DNA of 64,000 nucleotides from Collimonas pratensis (lineage in GTDB: Bacteria > Pseudomonadota > Gammaproteobacteria > Burkholderiales > Burkholderiaceae_D). The DNA lies in contig NZ_CP013234.1 of NCBI RefSeq assembly GCF_001584185.1, positions 1,860,001 to 1,924,000 on the forward strand, given 5' to 3'. Made by a program: the position numbers and the translations under genes. This document shows, piece by piece, positions 53,339 through 62,518 of the stretch; within the stretch, counting starts at the first letter, position 1, and each line of letters opens with the position of its first letter. The notes beneath the pieces were generated by a model. It saw nothing but the letters and a program-made list of their open reading frames with translations, was not told the DNA's origin and searched no databases.

Positions 53339-53503
53339 TTAGCTTACCTCTGGCCGTTGGGCAGCCTTGGCCGATTGTTCGGCCTGCCGCAGTTTGGTCG
53401 CGCATTCCTCGCAACAGACTTCGACCGGCTTGCCGCCGATGTAGACCAGGATCCTGACGTCGTCCAGTGGGTAATCGCATGCAGCGCAGGTTTGTTCATT
53501 CAT
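53339..53503 (-). CDS. Tiny cysteine-rich putative metal-binding protein
   Basis: 54 residues. CAAC near the start ('MNEQTCAACDYPLDD') and CCEEC in the middle ('GKPVEVCCEECATKL') make a four-to-five cysteine set spaced like a zinc ribbon/TRASH-type metal site. I took ATG 53503; a longer frame reaches 53632 but its extension overlaps a conserved DNA motif and has no protein-like sequence. It is divided from araC by 122 bp, and both share the upstream motif described below, so it is probably its target. Confidence 0.7.
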   Translation of the reverse strand: MNEQTCAACDYPLDDVRILVYIGGKPVEVCCEECATKLRQAEQSAKAAQRPEVS

Positions 53504-53541
53504 GATGCGTCTCCAGAAATACCCGAAGGCCGGGTAAGTGC

Positions 53542-53587
53542 ATTGGACTACGCGGGGAAAAAGGCGGCTATCGAATTCTTTAGTGAC
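53542..53587 (-). promoter_or_regulatory. Two-block motif, copy A (upstream of the Cys-rich gene)
   Basis: On the + strand ATTGGACTACGC, 12 bases, GGCTATCGAA, then TTTAGTGA. Copy B at 54606 repeats both blocks exactly with the same 12-base spacing. It lies 39-84 bp upstream of the 54-residue protein start. Confidence 0.6.
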
Positions 53588-53625
53588 ATGGCGCGGACGA
53601 GATGTGCGTCGGCCAGGCTCGCGCA

Positions 53626-54510
53626 CTAACACTGCGCGGCGCTTTGCTTGAAGGCGGACGGCGAGCTGCCGAAGGCCTGGCGGAAGGCGGCGCTGAAATG
53701 GCTGTGGCTGGAAAAACCGAGGTCGAGGCCAAGGGCGGACAGATCGTCGTACTGGTGCAGCAGGTCGAGCGCGCGCGCCAGCCGCAGCTGCATCTGGTAC
53801 TTATACAGCGGCATGCCTTCAACCTGTTGGAATACCTGCGTCAGATAAACCGGAGCACCGCCGGTTTCCGCAGCGATCTCGGCCAGCGTCCAGCGCCGCG
53901 AAAGATCGCTGGCCAGCACCAGCTTGGTTCTTTCAACCAGCTTGCGGTGCCCGTGGCTGGCGCTGGAAGTGAAATTTGCATTCAAGCCCATGGCTCGCCG
54001 TACCAGTGTGAACATCAAGGTCTCCGCTTCCAGCGTTTCGATGGCGCCGTTGCGCAAACTATGCCTGAGCAATGCAACCAGCGCCTGGGCGCGCGGATCG
54101 ATGCGCTGCTGCTGTCGTTTGAAGGAAGGCCTTTGCCGTGTTTCCAATAATTCCGCGGGCATCAGCTCCAGCAGCAGGGGGGCATCGATCGAGATCGACA
54201 GGCAGGCGTCGCCGCCGATCACCGGATGGCTGACCTGGTATTCCTGGCCGGCATTGAAGAACAGCACCTGGTTGGCGTCGGCGATGGCGTTGTCGCTGCC
54301 GACATGGCGCATGTAGACGCCGCGGTAGGGAAACACCAGCTGCGTGGCAGTGGCGCATTCCGATTCGCTTTTGTGCTTGCAGGTGCCGAGGCAGCACACG
54401 TCCCTGACAGCGATCGTCGGCGTATTCAGCAGGGTATCGACGGTGACATCCGGCATTCTTATCCCGAAGCTTTTACCGTGCGCCCGGCCTGAGCGCACAT
54501 TGGTTGACAT
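53626..54510 (-). CDS. AraC-family transcriptional regulator
   Basis: 294 residues. N-terminal cupin-like sensor: a Cys-rich stretch 'VCCLGTCKHKSESEC' (residues ~38-52), 'VFPYRGVYMRHVG', 'VLFFNAGQEYQVSHPVIGGD'. C-terminal AraC DNA-binding domain from ~190: 'RWTLAEIAAETGGAPVYLTQ' first helix-turn-helix and 'DLGFSSHSHFSAAFRQAFG' second. The cysteines may sense metal or redox state, an inference. Upstream motif copy B and its match before the Cys-rich gene suggest the regulator's own site and target. Confidence 0.9.
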   Translation of the reverse strand: MSTNVRSGRAHGKSFGIRMPDVTVDTLLNTPTIAVRDVCCLGTCKHKSESECATATQLVFPYRGVYMRHVGSDNAIADANQVLFFNAGQEYQVSHPVIGGDACLSISIDAPLLLELMPAELLETRQRPSFKRQQQRIDPRAQALVALLRHSLRNGAIETLEAETLMFTLVRRAMGLNANFTSSASHGHRKLVERTKLVLASDLSRRWTLAEIAAETGGAPVYLTQVFQQVEGMPLYKYQMQLRLARALDLLHQYDDLSALGLDLGFSSHSHFSAAFRQAFGSSPSAFKQSAAQC

Positions 54511-54605
54511 AGGGTGCCATTCTTGCAGTAAAAGTTGCTGGCTGCCCCGATAGATTACAGCATCCTGGCCTGTCGAGATGTGGGCATCAGGATATCGATG
54601 ACATG

Positions 54606-54650
54606 ATTGGACTACGCCTCGCGGCAGACGGCTATCGAAATATTTAGCGA
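54606..54650 (-). promoter_or_regulatory. Two-block motif, copy B (upstream of araC)
   Basis: ATTGGACTACGC-N12-GGCTATCGAA, then TTTAGCGA, same spacing as copy A at 53542-53587. It lies 96-140 bp before the araC start, a usual distance for an AraC-type activator site. Confidence 0.6.
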
Positions 54651-54789
54651 TCTGTCCGCCGGCCGCGGATGACGGCGGCGGCGCGGCAGTTGTTGCCGCA
54701 GCCGCTCAAATCAAAGCTTGATGGTCTTTGTCAACCTGCGCTGCCCGTATCAACGGTTGCCGTTGCTAAACCTCTGATTTGCGCTAATA

Positions 54790-54809
54790 TACTGTATATA
54801 TATACAGTT
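54790..54809 (+). promoter_or_regulatory. LexA (SOS) box
   Basis: TACTGTATATATATACAG followed by TT: matches the E. coli consensus CTGT-(AT)4-ACAG perfectly and differs from the full 20-base ideal only in the last base. It lies 13 bases before ATG 54823, so LexA bound here would block initiation of this gene. Confidence 0.9.
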
Positions 54810-54822
54810 AAATGGTGTTGTG

Positions 54823-55965
54823 ATGTCAGACAGGCAAGCCAAGCGTCAGCCGCAGGTAATCAGGTTCCAGGGTCCCGCCGAAGTGCGTAAAGGTAGGGGG
54901 GCGACCAGCAATATGCAAGGCCGCTACGAAACCGAGCAGCGCGAAGATTTCGACGACGGCTGGGCCGGCGAGGATGCGCCGCTTGATCCTGCGCCGGTGC
55001 GCACCATCGTGACCGAGGAACAAGCCAAAAGCATCCTCAGCCGCAATGCGTCGCCGGACCTGCCGTTCGACGTTTCCCTGAATCCTTACCGCGGCTGCGA
55101 GCACGGTTGTATTTATTGCTTTGCGCGGCCCACGCACAGTTACCTAGGCCTGTCGCCGGGCCTGGATTTCGAGAGCCGGATTTTTGCCAAGGTGAATGCG
55201 CCGCAGCTATTGCTGCGCGAGCTGGCCAAGCCGTCTTACGTGCCGGCCACGATCGCCATCGGCGTCAACACTGACGCCTATCAACCCTGCGAGCGCGAGT
55301 TCGGGCTGACACGCCGTATCCTACAGGTCTTGCACGATTGCGAGCATCCGCTGGCGCTGATCACCAAGTCGTCGCTGATCGAGCGCGATATCGACTTGCT
55401 GGCGGCGATGGCGGCCAAGAATCAGGCGGTGGCCGCGGTCACCATCACTACCCTCGATCCCGCCATTGCGCGCACGCTGGAGCCGCGCGCCGCTGCGCCG
55501 GCGCGTCGTTTGCGCACGATCAGGACCTTGGCCGAGGCTGGTATCCCGGTCAGTGTCAGCATTGCGCCGCTGATCCCCTTCATCAACGAACCGGACCTGG
55601 AACGCATTATCGAAGCAGCAGCGGAGGCCGGCGCGGTGTGCGCCAATTACATCGTGCTGCGCCTGCCGTGGGAAGTGAATCCTTTGTTCCAGGATTGGCT
55701 GAATGCCCATTTTCCGGATCGCGCGAAAAGGGTCATGAACCATATCCGGGAAATGCGCGGCGGCGCCGACTACAATGCGGATTTCGCCACGCGCATGCGC
55801 GGCGAAGGTATCTGGGCCGATTTCCTGCGGCAGCGTTACAAGAAGGCGACGGCGCGTTGCGGGCTGGTCCAGCGCGGCGCCTTCTCCAAGCTGGACAGCT
55901 CACAGTTCAGGCGTCCGCAGTTGCCTTTGGAACGGAAGCCGACGCCGCAAATGGATTTGTTTTAA
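54823..55965 (+). CDS. SOS-controlled radical SAM protein, PA0069/SplB-like family
   Basis: 380 residues. Cys92, Cys96 and Cys99 in 'GCEHGCIYCFARPTHSYLGL' give the CxxxCxxC cluster for the 4Fe-4S/SAM centre. 'NPYRGCEHGC', 'VNTDAYQPCEREFGLTRRIL' and 'EVNPLFQDWLNAHFPDRA' are typical of the PA0069 family, relatives of spore photoproduct lyase. With a LexA box in front, a DNA repair role is likely. ATG 54823 chosen; GTG 54820 is adjacent. I recall that PA0069 is in the Pseudomonas LexA regulon. Confidence 0.9.
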   Translation: MSDRQAKRQPQVIRFQGPAEVRKGRGATSNMQGRYETEQREDFDDGWAGEDAPLDPAPVRTIVTEEQAKSILSRNASPDLPFDVSLNPYRGCEHGCIYCFARPTHSYLGLSPGLDFESRIFAKVNAPQLLLRELAKPSYVPATIAIGVNTDAYQPCEREFGLTRRILQVLHDCEHPLALITKSSLIERDIDLLAAMAAKNQAVAAVTITTLDPAIARTLEPRAAAPARRLRTIRTLAEAGIPVSVSIAPLIPFINEPDLERIIEAAAEAGAVCANYIVLRLPWEVNPLFQDWLNAHFPDRAKRVMNHIREMRGGADYNADFATRMRGEGIWADFLRQRYKKATARCGLVQRGAFSKLDSSQFRRPQLPLERKPTPQMDLF

Positions 55966-56033
55966 CGATGATTCCTGGCGCCAGCATGGTTGGGACAACG
56001 AGCGATGACATGTGCGATGGAGGGAGGGCAGGC

Positions 56034-56558
56034 GTGACGGATTACCGGATTGAACTGGCGTCGATAGAGGATGTGGCGGCTTTGGCTGCGGTGGAGCGGG
56101 CGGCTGCTACGCTGTTTCCTGAACGGCTGCTGCCGCTGCATTTGCGCGGCGAGACGGTGGCGCCTGAAAAACTCATGGCGGCGCAAGCGGCGGGCATGTT
56201 ATGGGCGGCAAAGGATGGTGATGGCAAGGTGCTGGGTTTTGCCTGCGTCGCCATGCATGGCCAGGTGGCGCTGCTGGTGGAGCTCGATGTCCTGCCTGCC
56301 TATGGCAAGCAAGGGATAGGCAGCGCCTTGCTGGCGGCGGTTGTCGCCTGGGGCAATGCGCGCGCGATCCCGACCTTGTATCTGACGACCTTCCTTGAGT
56401 TCGCTCCCAGCCAGGCGCTGTACCGCAAGTTCGGTTTTGTCACGCTAGGAGCGGCGCCGGATTTCCTGGCGGCTGCGCTCAGGCAGGAAACTGCGGCGGG
56501 CTTGGGGGAGCGGGTGGCGATGCGGTTGACTTTTCCGCGCAACAAGGTTGGCAAATGA
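56034..56558 (+). CDS. GNAT-family N-acetyltransferase
   Basis: 174 residues from GTG 56034, which follows a GGAGGGAGGG ribosome site by five bases and starts right at the domain ('YRIELASIEDVAALAAVERA'). 'LLVELDVLPAYGKQGIGSAL' is the acetyl-CoA loop and 'PSQALYRKFGFVTLG' the last motif. ATG 55968 would add 22 non-conserved residues. Substrate unknown. Follows the radical SAM gene. Confidence 0.85.
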   Translation: MTDYRIELASIEDVAALAAVERAAATLFPERLLPLHLRGETVAPEKLMAAQAAGMLWAAKDGDGKVLGFACVAMHGQVALLVELDVLPAYGKQGIGSALLAAVVAWGNARAIPTLYLTTFLEFAPSQALYRKFGFVTLGAAPDFLAAALRQETAAGLGERVAMRLTFPRNKVGK

Positions 56559-56637
56559 GGTTGACAAATGAGGTGGGAAAATAAGGCGGGCAAATCTTTC
56601 CCGCCGCGGGATTGAGGCCGGACCAGCGAGAAGGGGT

Positions 56638-57282
56638 TTAAAGCTGGCCTTTAAGCAGCACCAGCAAGGCGCCGGAGCCGCCCTCGGATGCGGTGGCCTG
56701 GCAGAAGGCCAGCACTTCATCTTTTTGCACCAGCCAGTTGCGCACCTTGGATTTCAGCACTGGCTCCTTGTTGACCGAACCCAGGCCTTTGCCGTGGATG
56801 ATACGGACGCAGCGCCAGCCGCGCTTGGCGGCCAGTCGCAGGAATTCGGCCAGTGCTTCGCGCGCTTCTTCGCGCCGCAAGCCGTGCAGGTCGAGCTGCT
56901 GCTGGATGGTCCAGTGGCCGCGCCGCAGCTTGCGCATGACGTCCGGGCCGATGCCGTTGCGGGCAAAGCTGAGCGTGTCGTCGGTATCGAGCAGGGTTTC
57001 GATGTTGAACTCGTCCGACAGCGATTCTTCCAGCGCGGCTTGTTCGTCAGCCAGGTGCTGGCGGGCGATCGGCAACGGCCGCGGAATGTCGGGGGTGAAC
57101 TTGGGCGGTACTGCCAGCGGTTTGACATCGCCGATGCTGCTGCGGAAGATGTCGGCGTCGCGCCGTGCTTCCTGCGCGCGGCGCTTGGCTTCCGCCGCGG
57201 CGGCCTGGCGTGCTTCGTCCTGCGCCTTGATTTCCTTGCGCAGCGATTTGAGGGCGCTGAAGTCTTTGATCGGGCCGGCCAT
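56638..57282 (-). CDS. Smr-domain endonuclease-like protein
   Basis: 214 residues. A charged, alanine-rich helix (about 10-45) leads to the Smr domain at ~125-210: 'QLDLHGLRREEAREALAEFL' (LDLHG motif) and 'RIIHGKGLGS' (HGxG), then 'ATASEGGSGALLVLLK'. Small bacterial Smr proteins act on nucleic acids, including collided ribosomes. ATG 57282 ('MAGPIKDFSALK') was preferred to the longer frame to 57381, which runs toward trxB without conserved residues. Confidence 0.88.
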   Translation of the reverse strand: MAGPIKDFSALKSLRKEIKAQDEARQAAAAEAKRRAQEARRDADIFRSSIGDVKPLAVPPKFTPDIPRPLPIARQHLADEQAALEESLSDEFNIETLLDTDDTLSFARNGIGPDVMRKLRRGHWTIQQQLDLHGLRREEAREALAEFLRLAAKRGWRCVRIIHGKGLGSVNKEPVLKSKVRNWLVQKDEVLAFCQATASEGGSGALLVLLKGQL

Positions 57283-57392
57283 GATATATGCGTCTGATGC
57301 GTCTGCTAATGGTGAAAGGCGGCGGGGTATGGCAGGCTGATGACGGCGTCGATGCATCATCGTCGCCATCATCGGTACCATCAGGCCAGGCC

Positions 57393-58651
<1,259 letters not shown>

Positions 58652-58808
58652 TGTAGTGTCTCGCACATAATGACACTTAATAAACGGCGTCTTTTCGCGC
58701 CATACGTCGTTGTAAATCCTCGCGATAGCCCACTATCGCTCCGGTTTACGCCTAGTCTGGTGCGAAAATACACCATTTCTTAAGCGCCATTACATGCGAA
58801 ACACTACA
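58652..58808. mobile_element. 157-bp palindromic MITE-like element
   Basis: The left end TGTAGTGTCTCGCA... and the reverse complement of the right end, TGTAGTGTTTCGCA..., agree at 43 of the first 54 positions without gaps. The centre is also inverted: CGCGATAG and CTATCGCT flank CCCA, and TGTAAATCC faces CGGTTTACG. No frame codes for a transposase. No clear target-site duplication. It lies in the ftsK upstream region, 58 bp before the start codon. Confidence 0.7.
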
Positions 58809-58866
58809 GACGCAAGGTCTTAAACCATTCTCAAGAAGCAACACTAAAGCAACATCAACCGGATTT

Positions 58867-61215
58867 ATGACTAGAACAAGCCAAGCCTATACCCGCAACG
58901 CCAAACCGCAGGACGCGGCGCCTTTGCCCAGCCGTCTGGTGCGGCTGTTGTATGAAGCGCGCTGGATCATCTACGCGGTCATTACAGCCTATCTGATCAT
59001 CATTTTCGCCACCTATTCCAAGTTGGATCCGGGCTGGTCGCACGGCGCCCTGGTGCCGCGCATGCATAACTGGGGCGGCCGCATCGGCGCCTGGATGTCG
59101 GACCTGATGCTGTTTGTCTTCGGCGCGTCGGCCTGGTGGTGGTGTGCGCTGCTGCTGCGTACCCTGTGGCAGGGCTACCGTCGTATTTCGCAGCGTTTCG
59201 TGGTTGAGAAAAACGCCGAACCCGAGCATCGCCACGAAGGCTTGATCCGCGGCGCCGGTTTTGTCTTGATCCTGGTTGGCAGCCTGGGCCTCGAATACAC
59301 CCGCATGCAATGGCTGGCCAGCCACGTGCAACTGCCACGCGCACCTGGCGGCGTGCTGGGGCAACTGATCGGCAGCGGCGCCCAGAACGCGCTCGGTTTC
59401 ACCGGCGGCACCTTGTTCTTGCTGCTGCTGTTTGCCATCGGCATCAGCCTGTTTTTCCATATGTCCTGGCTGACGGTGGCGGAGCGCATCGGCGCCGGTA
59501 TCGAAAACGGCGTGCTGTGGCTGAAGAATTTCTACATCGCGCGGCAGGACCGCAAGGTCGGCCAGGTCGCCGCCGTCAAACGCGAAGAGGTGGTGGTGCA
59601 GGAGCGCGCCAAGATCGTGGTGGCGCCGCCGATCCGCATCGAGCCGCAGGTTGTCGCCGTGCCGAAATCCGAACGGGTGCAGAAGGAAAAGCAAAGCACC
59701 TTGTTCCAGGACCTGCCCGACACCAATTTGCCGCCCTTGTCGCTGCTTGACGAGGCGCCGCCGGTACAGCAGACCGTGAGCGTCGAAACGCTGGAGTTCA
59801 CCAGCCGCCTGATCGAGAAAAAGCTCTCCGATTTCGGCGTCCAGGTGACTGTGGTGGCGGCGCATCCGGGGCCGGTGATCACGCGCTATGAAATCGAACC
59901 GGCGACCGGCGTCAAGGGTAGTCAGATCGTCGGCCTGGCGCGCGACCTGGCGCGTTCGCTGTCGCTGACTTCGATCCGTGTGGTCGAGGTGATCCCTGGC
60001 AAGATGTACATGGGCCTGGAATTGCCGAATCCTAAGCGCCAAATTGTGCGCCTGACCGAGATTCTCGGCTCCAAGGTGTATAACGACGGCGTCTCCAGCC
60101 TCACCATCGCGCTCGGCAAGGATATCGCCGGCCATCCGGTGGTGGCCGACCTGGCCAAGATGCCGCACTTGCTGGTGGCGGGTACCACCGGTTCGGGGAA
60201 ATCGGTGGGGATCAACGCCACCATCCTCTCCCTGCTGTATAAATCCGATCCGAAACAGGTGCGCCTGATCCTGATCGATCCGAAAATGCTGGAACTGTCG
60301 ATCTACGAAGGCATCCCGCATCTGCTGGCGCCGGTGGTGACCGACATGCGCCAGGCCGGCCATGCGCTGAACTGGGCAGTGAACGAGATGGAGCGCCGCT
60401 ACAAGCTGATGTCCAAGTTGGGCGTACGCAACCTGGCCGGCTATAACCAGAAGATCGTCGAGGCCGACAAGCGCGAAGAGAAAATCCCGAATCCGTTCAG
60501 CCTGACGCCGGACGCACCGGAACCGCTGGAGAAGCTGCCGACCATCGTGGTCATCATCGACGAGCTGGCTGATCTCATGATGGTGGTCGGCAAGAAGGTG
60601 GAAGAACTGATCGCCCGCATTGCGCAAAAGGCGCGCGCGGCCGGCATCCACTTGATTCTGGCGACACAGCGCCCATCTGTAGACGTGATCACCGGCTTGA
60701 TCAAGGCCAACGTGCCGACTCGGATCGCGTTCCAGGTCAGCAGCAAGATCGACTCGCGCACGATTCTCGACCAGATGGGTGCGGAGGCGCTGCTGGGCAT
60801 GGGCGACATGCTGTATATGCCGCCCGGCACCGGTTTGCCGATTCGCGTGCATGGCGCTTTTGTGTCGGATGAAGAAGTGCACAGGGTAGTCGATTACCTG
60901 AAGGAACAAGGCGAACCGGATTACGTCGAAGGTATATTGGAAGGTGGCGTGCTGGAAGACGGCGGCGACGGCGCTATCGGCGGCGCTGCTACCGGCGGCA
61001 CCGAAGGCGATGAACTTTACGACCAGGCGGTGGCGGTCGTACTCAAGAACCGGCGGGCTTCGATTTCCCTGGTGCAGCGCCACCTGCGCATCGGTTACAA
61101 CCGTGCAGCGCGCCTGCTGGAGCAAATGGAAACCAGCGGCCTGGTCTCAACCATGCAATCCAACGGCAACCGGGAAATCCTGGTCCCCGCGGGCAATGGC
61201 AACAATACGGAGTAA
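58867..61215 (+). CDS. ftsK: DNA translocase FtsK
   Basis: 782 residues. Four N-terminal transmembrane helices (about 33-52, 80-100, 130-150, 180-200), a short linker (to ~310) and the motor: Walker A 'GTTGSGKS' at 439-446, Walker B 'VVIIDELAD', and the gamma winged-helix '[20 protein letters not shown]' at the C terminus that reads KOPS sites. The protein links chromosome dimer resolution to division. The linker is much shorter than in E. coli FtsK, as is usual in this group. Confidence 0.97.
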   Translation: MTRTSQAYTRNAKPQDAAPLPSRLVRLLYEARWIIYAVITAYLIIIFATYSKLDPGWSHGALVPRMHNWGGRIGAWMSDLMLFVFGASAWWWCALLLRTLWQGYRRISQRFVVEKNAEPEHRHEGLIRGAGFVLILVGSLGLEYTRMQWLASHVQLPRAPGGVLGQLIGSGAQNALGFTGGTLFLLLLFAIGISLFFHMSWLTVAERIGAGIENGVLWLKNFYIARQDRKVGQVAAVKREEVVVQERAKIVVAPPIRIEPQVVAVPKSERVQKEKQSTLFQDLPDTNLPPLSLLDEAPPVQQTVSVETLEFTSRLIEKKLSDFGVQVTVVAAHPGPVITRYEIEPATGVKGSQIVGLARDLARSLSLTSIRVVEVIPGKMYMGLELPNPKRQIVRLTEILGSKVYNDGVSSLTIALGKDIAGHPVVADLAKMPHLLVAGTTGSGKSVGINATILSLLYKSDPKQVRLILIDPKMLELSIYEGIPHLLAPVVTDMRQAGHALNWAVNEMERRYKLMSKLGVRNLAGYNQKIVEADKREEKIPNPFSLTPDAPEPLEKLPTIVVIIDELADLMMVVGKKVEELIARIAQKARAAGIHLILATQRPSVDVITGLIKANVPTRIAFQVSSKIDSRTILDQMGAEALLGMGDMLYMPPGTGLPIRVHGAFVSDEEVHRVVDYLKEQGEPDYVEGILEGGVLEDGGDGAIGGAATGGTEGDELYDQAVAVVLKNRRASISLVQRHLRIGYNRAARLLEQMETSGLVSTMQSNGNREILVPAGNGNNTE

Positions 61216-61222
61216 CAAGCAT

Positions 61223-61921
61223 ATGCAAAAGAAAATTATCGCCAGCCTGAACGGCGCCGGCAAGACCAACATGTTCGCCCGCTTCAGGTCGGGCCGCCTG
61301 ATCGTCGGCCTGTCGCTCAGCATGGCGCTGTTGCCTTCGCTGGCCAGCGCCAGCGCGCTGGAACAGTTCAAGACCTTTGTCAGCAGCACGCAGTCGGCCA
61401 AGGGCGAGTTCTACCAGCAGCTGGTGAAGATCGACGCCGGCAGCAAGACACCGAAGGTGTCCAGCACCTCCAGCGGCATCTTCATTTTCGCGCGGCCGGG
61501 CAAGTTCATCTGGACTTATCAGAAGCCGTATGAGCAGATCCTGCAGGCCGATGGCGACAAGCTGTTCATCTACGACAAGGACCTCAACCAGGTCACCACC
61601 AAGAGCCTGGGCAATGCGCTCGGCTCGTCGCCGGCGGCCATCCTGTTCGGCAGCAACGACCTGGAAAAGAATTTCATCCTGAAGGAAGGCCAGGCCAAGG
61701 ATGGCATGGAGTGGCTGGAAGCGACGCCGAAAGCCAAGGACACCACCTTCGACCATATCGGCATCGGCCTCAAGGACGGCGTGCCGCAGGCGATGGAGCT
61801 ACGCGATTCCTTCGGCCAGGTATCGCTGCTGACCTTCAAGAATTTCGTCAAGAATCCGCCGTTGTCGGCCGGGCAGTTCAAGTTTGTCGTGCCGAAGGGC
61901 GCGGACGTGCTGGATCAATAA
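61223..61921 (+). CDS. lolA: Outer membrane lipoprotein carrier protein LolA
   Basis: 232 residues from ATG 61223 (GGAG nine bases upstream). Signal peptide ends near residue 43 ('PSLASASA'); the basic n-region is long, so ATG 61271 is an alternative. Mature LolA fold: 'LEQFKTFVSSTQSAKGEFYQ', 'SGIFIFARPGKFIWTYQKPY', 'DGDKLFIYDKDLNQVT'. It ferries lipoproteins through the periplasm to LolB. Seven bp after ftsK, the standard order. Confidence 0.95.
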   Translation: MQKKIIASLNGAGKTNMFARFRSGRLIVGLSLSMALLPSLASASALEQFKTFVSSTQSAKGEFYQQLVKIDAGSKTPKVSSTSSGIFIFARPGKFIWTYQKPYEQILQADGDKLFIYDKDLNQVTTKSLGNALGSSPAAILFGSNDLEKNFILKEGQAKDGMEWLEATPKAKDTTFDHIGIGLKDGVPQAMELRDSFGQVSLLTFKNFVKNPPLSAGQFKFVVPKGADVLDQ

Positions 61922-61925
61922 GTCA

Positions 61926-61992
61926 GTAGGGTGGGCACGAGTGCCCACGCGGACTTCGGTAACGCGTGGGCAAAAAGACCTGCCCACCCTAC
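61926..61992. repeat. REP-like palindromic repeat, copy 3
   Basis: GTAGGGTGGGCAC ... GTGCCCACGCG, then CGCGTGGGCA ... TGCCCACCCTAC. It fills the gap between lolA and the convergent fdxA, and its right end contains the fdxA stop codon. Confidence 0.85.
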
Positions 61993-62321
61993 GCCAGCTT
62001 GAGGAATTCCAGCTTGTTGGCGACTGCGCGCCAGTTTTCATGGTCCGCCAGCGGCGCTTGCGAGCGCGTGATCGGTGTCCATTCTGGATGTGCGGCCAGG
62101 CGAGCGTTGATTTCGATGAAGTGGCGCTGTTCCGGCGGCAGGTCGATTTCATTGTAAATGGCGCCGACCGGGCATTCCGGTACGCACATCGAGCAGTCGA
62201 TGCAGTTGTCCGGCACAATGACGAGGAAGTTCGGTCCTTGCCGGAAGCAGTCCATAGGACAGACTTCGACACAGTCGGTGTACTTGCACTGGATGCAGGA
62301 ATCGGTGACGACAAAGGGCAT
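61989..62321 (-). CDS. fdxA: 7Fe-8S ferredoxin FdxA
   Basis: 110 residues. Cysteines at 9, 12, 17, 21, 25, 40, 43, 46 and 50 ('[17 protein letters not shown]', '[12 protein letters not shown]') bind a 3Fe-4S and a 4Fe-4S cluster, as in Azotobacter-type ferredoxin I. The C-terminal half is the usual helical cap. Electron carrier of the cytoplasm; partners not shown by context. Its TAG stop is inside REP copy 3. Confidence 0.95.
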   Translation of the reverse strand: MPFVVTDSCIQCKYTDCVEVCPMDCFRQGPNFLVIVPDNCIDCSMCVPECPVGAIYNEIDLPPEQRHFIEINARLAAHPEWTPITRSQAPLADHENWRAVANKLEFLKLA

Positions 62322-62518
62322 GGTCGGGCAGGTCCGGGTTGGGGCTGGCGTACAAAGTCGAGGCTGGCGTTGGCATCAAAATCGAGTGGGATTCTCTCAC
62401 AGTTGGCGTTTTTGCGTCGTCTGCTGCGTGCAACGGCGCCCGGGCTGGACTGGATTCCGCTTATGCATCATCCTGTTGCACTTCTCAAACCAGGCACATT
62501 TTTCACAGAACCATCCTC

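Noticed and set aside
55338..56033. Long N-terminal extension of the GNAT gene through the radical SAM gene
   Set aside because: It lies in another frame of a recognised gene. The GTG at 56034 has a strong ribosome site and begins exactly at the GNAT domain.
58855..61125. 756-codon open frame on the minus strand opposite ftsK
   Set aside because: It is a mirror frame of a confident gene in GC-rich DNA. Its protein is His/Asp/Gln-rich with no domain, and FtsK on the other strand has full motifs.
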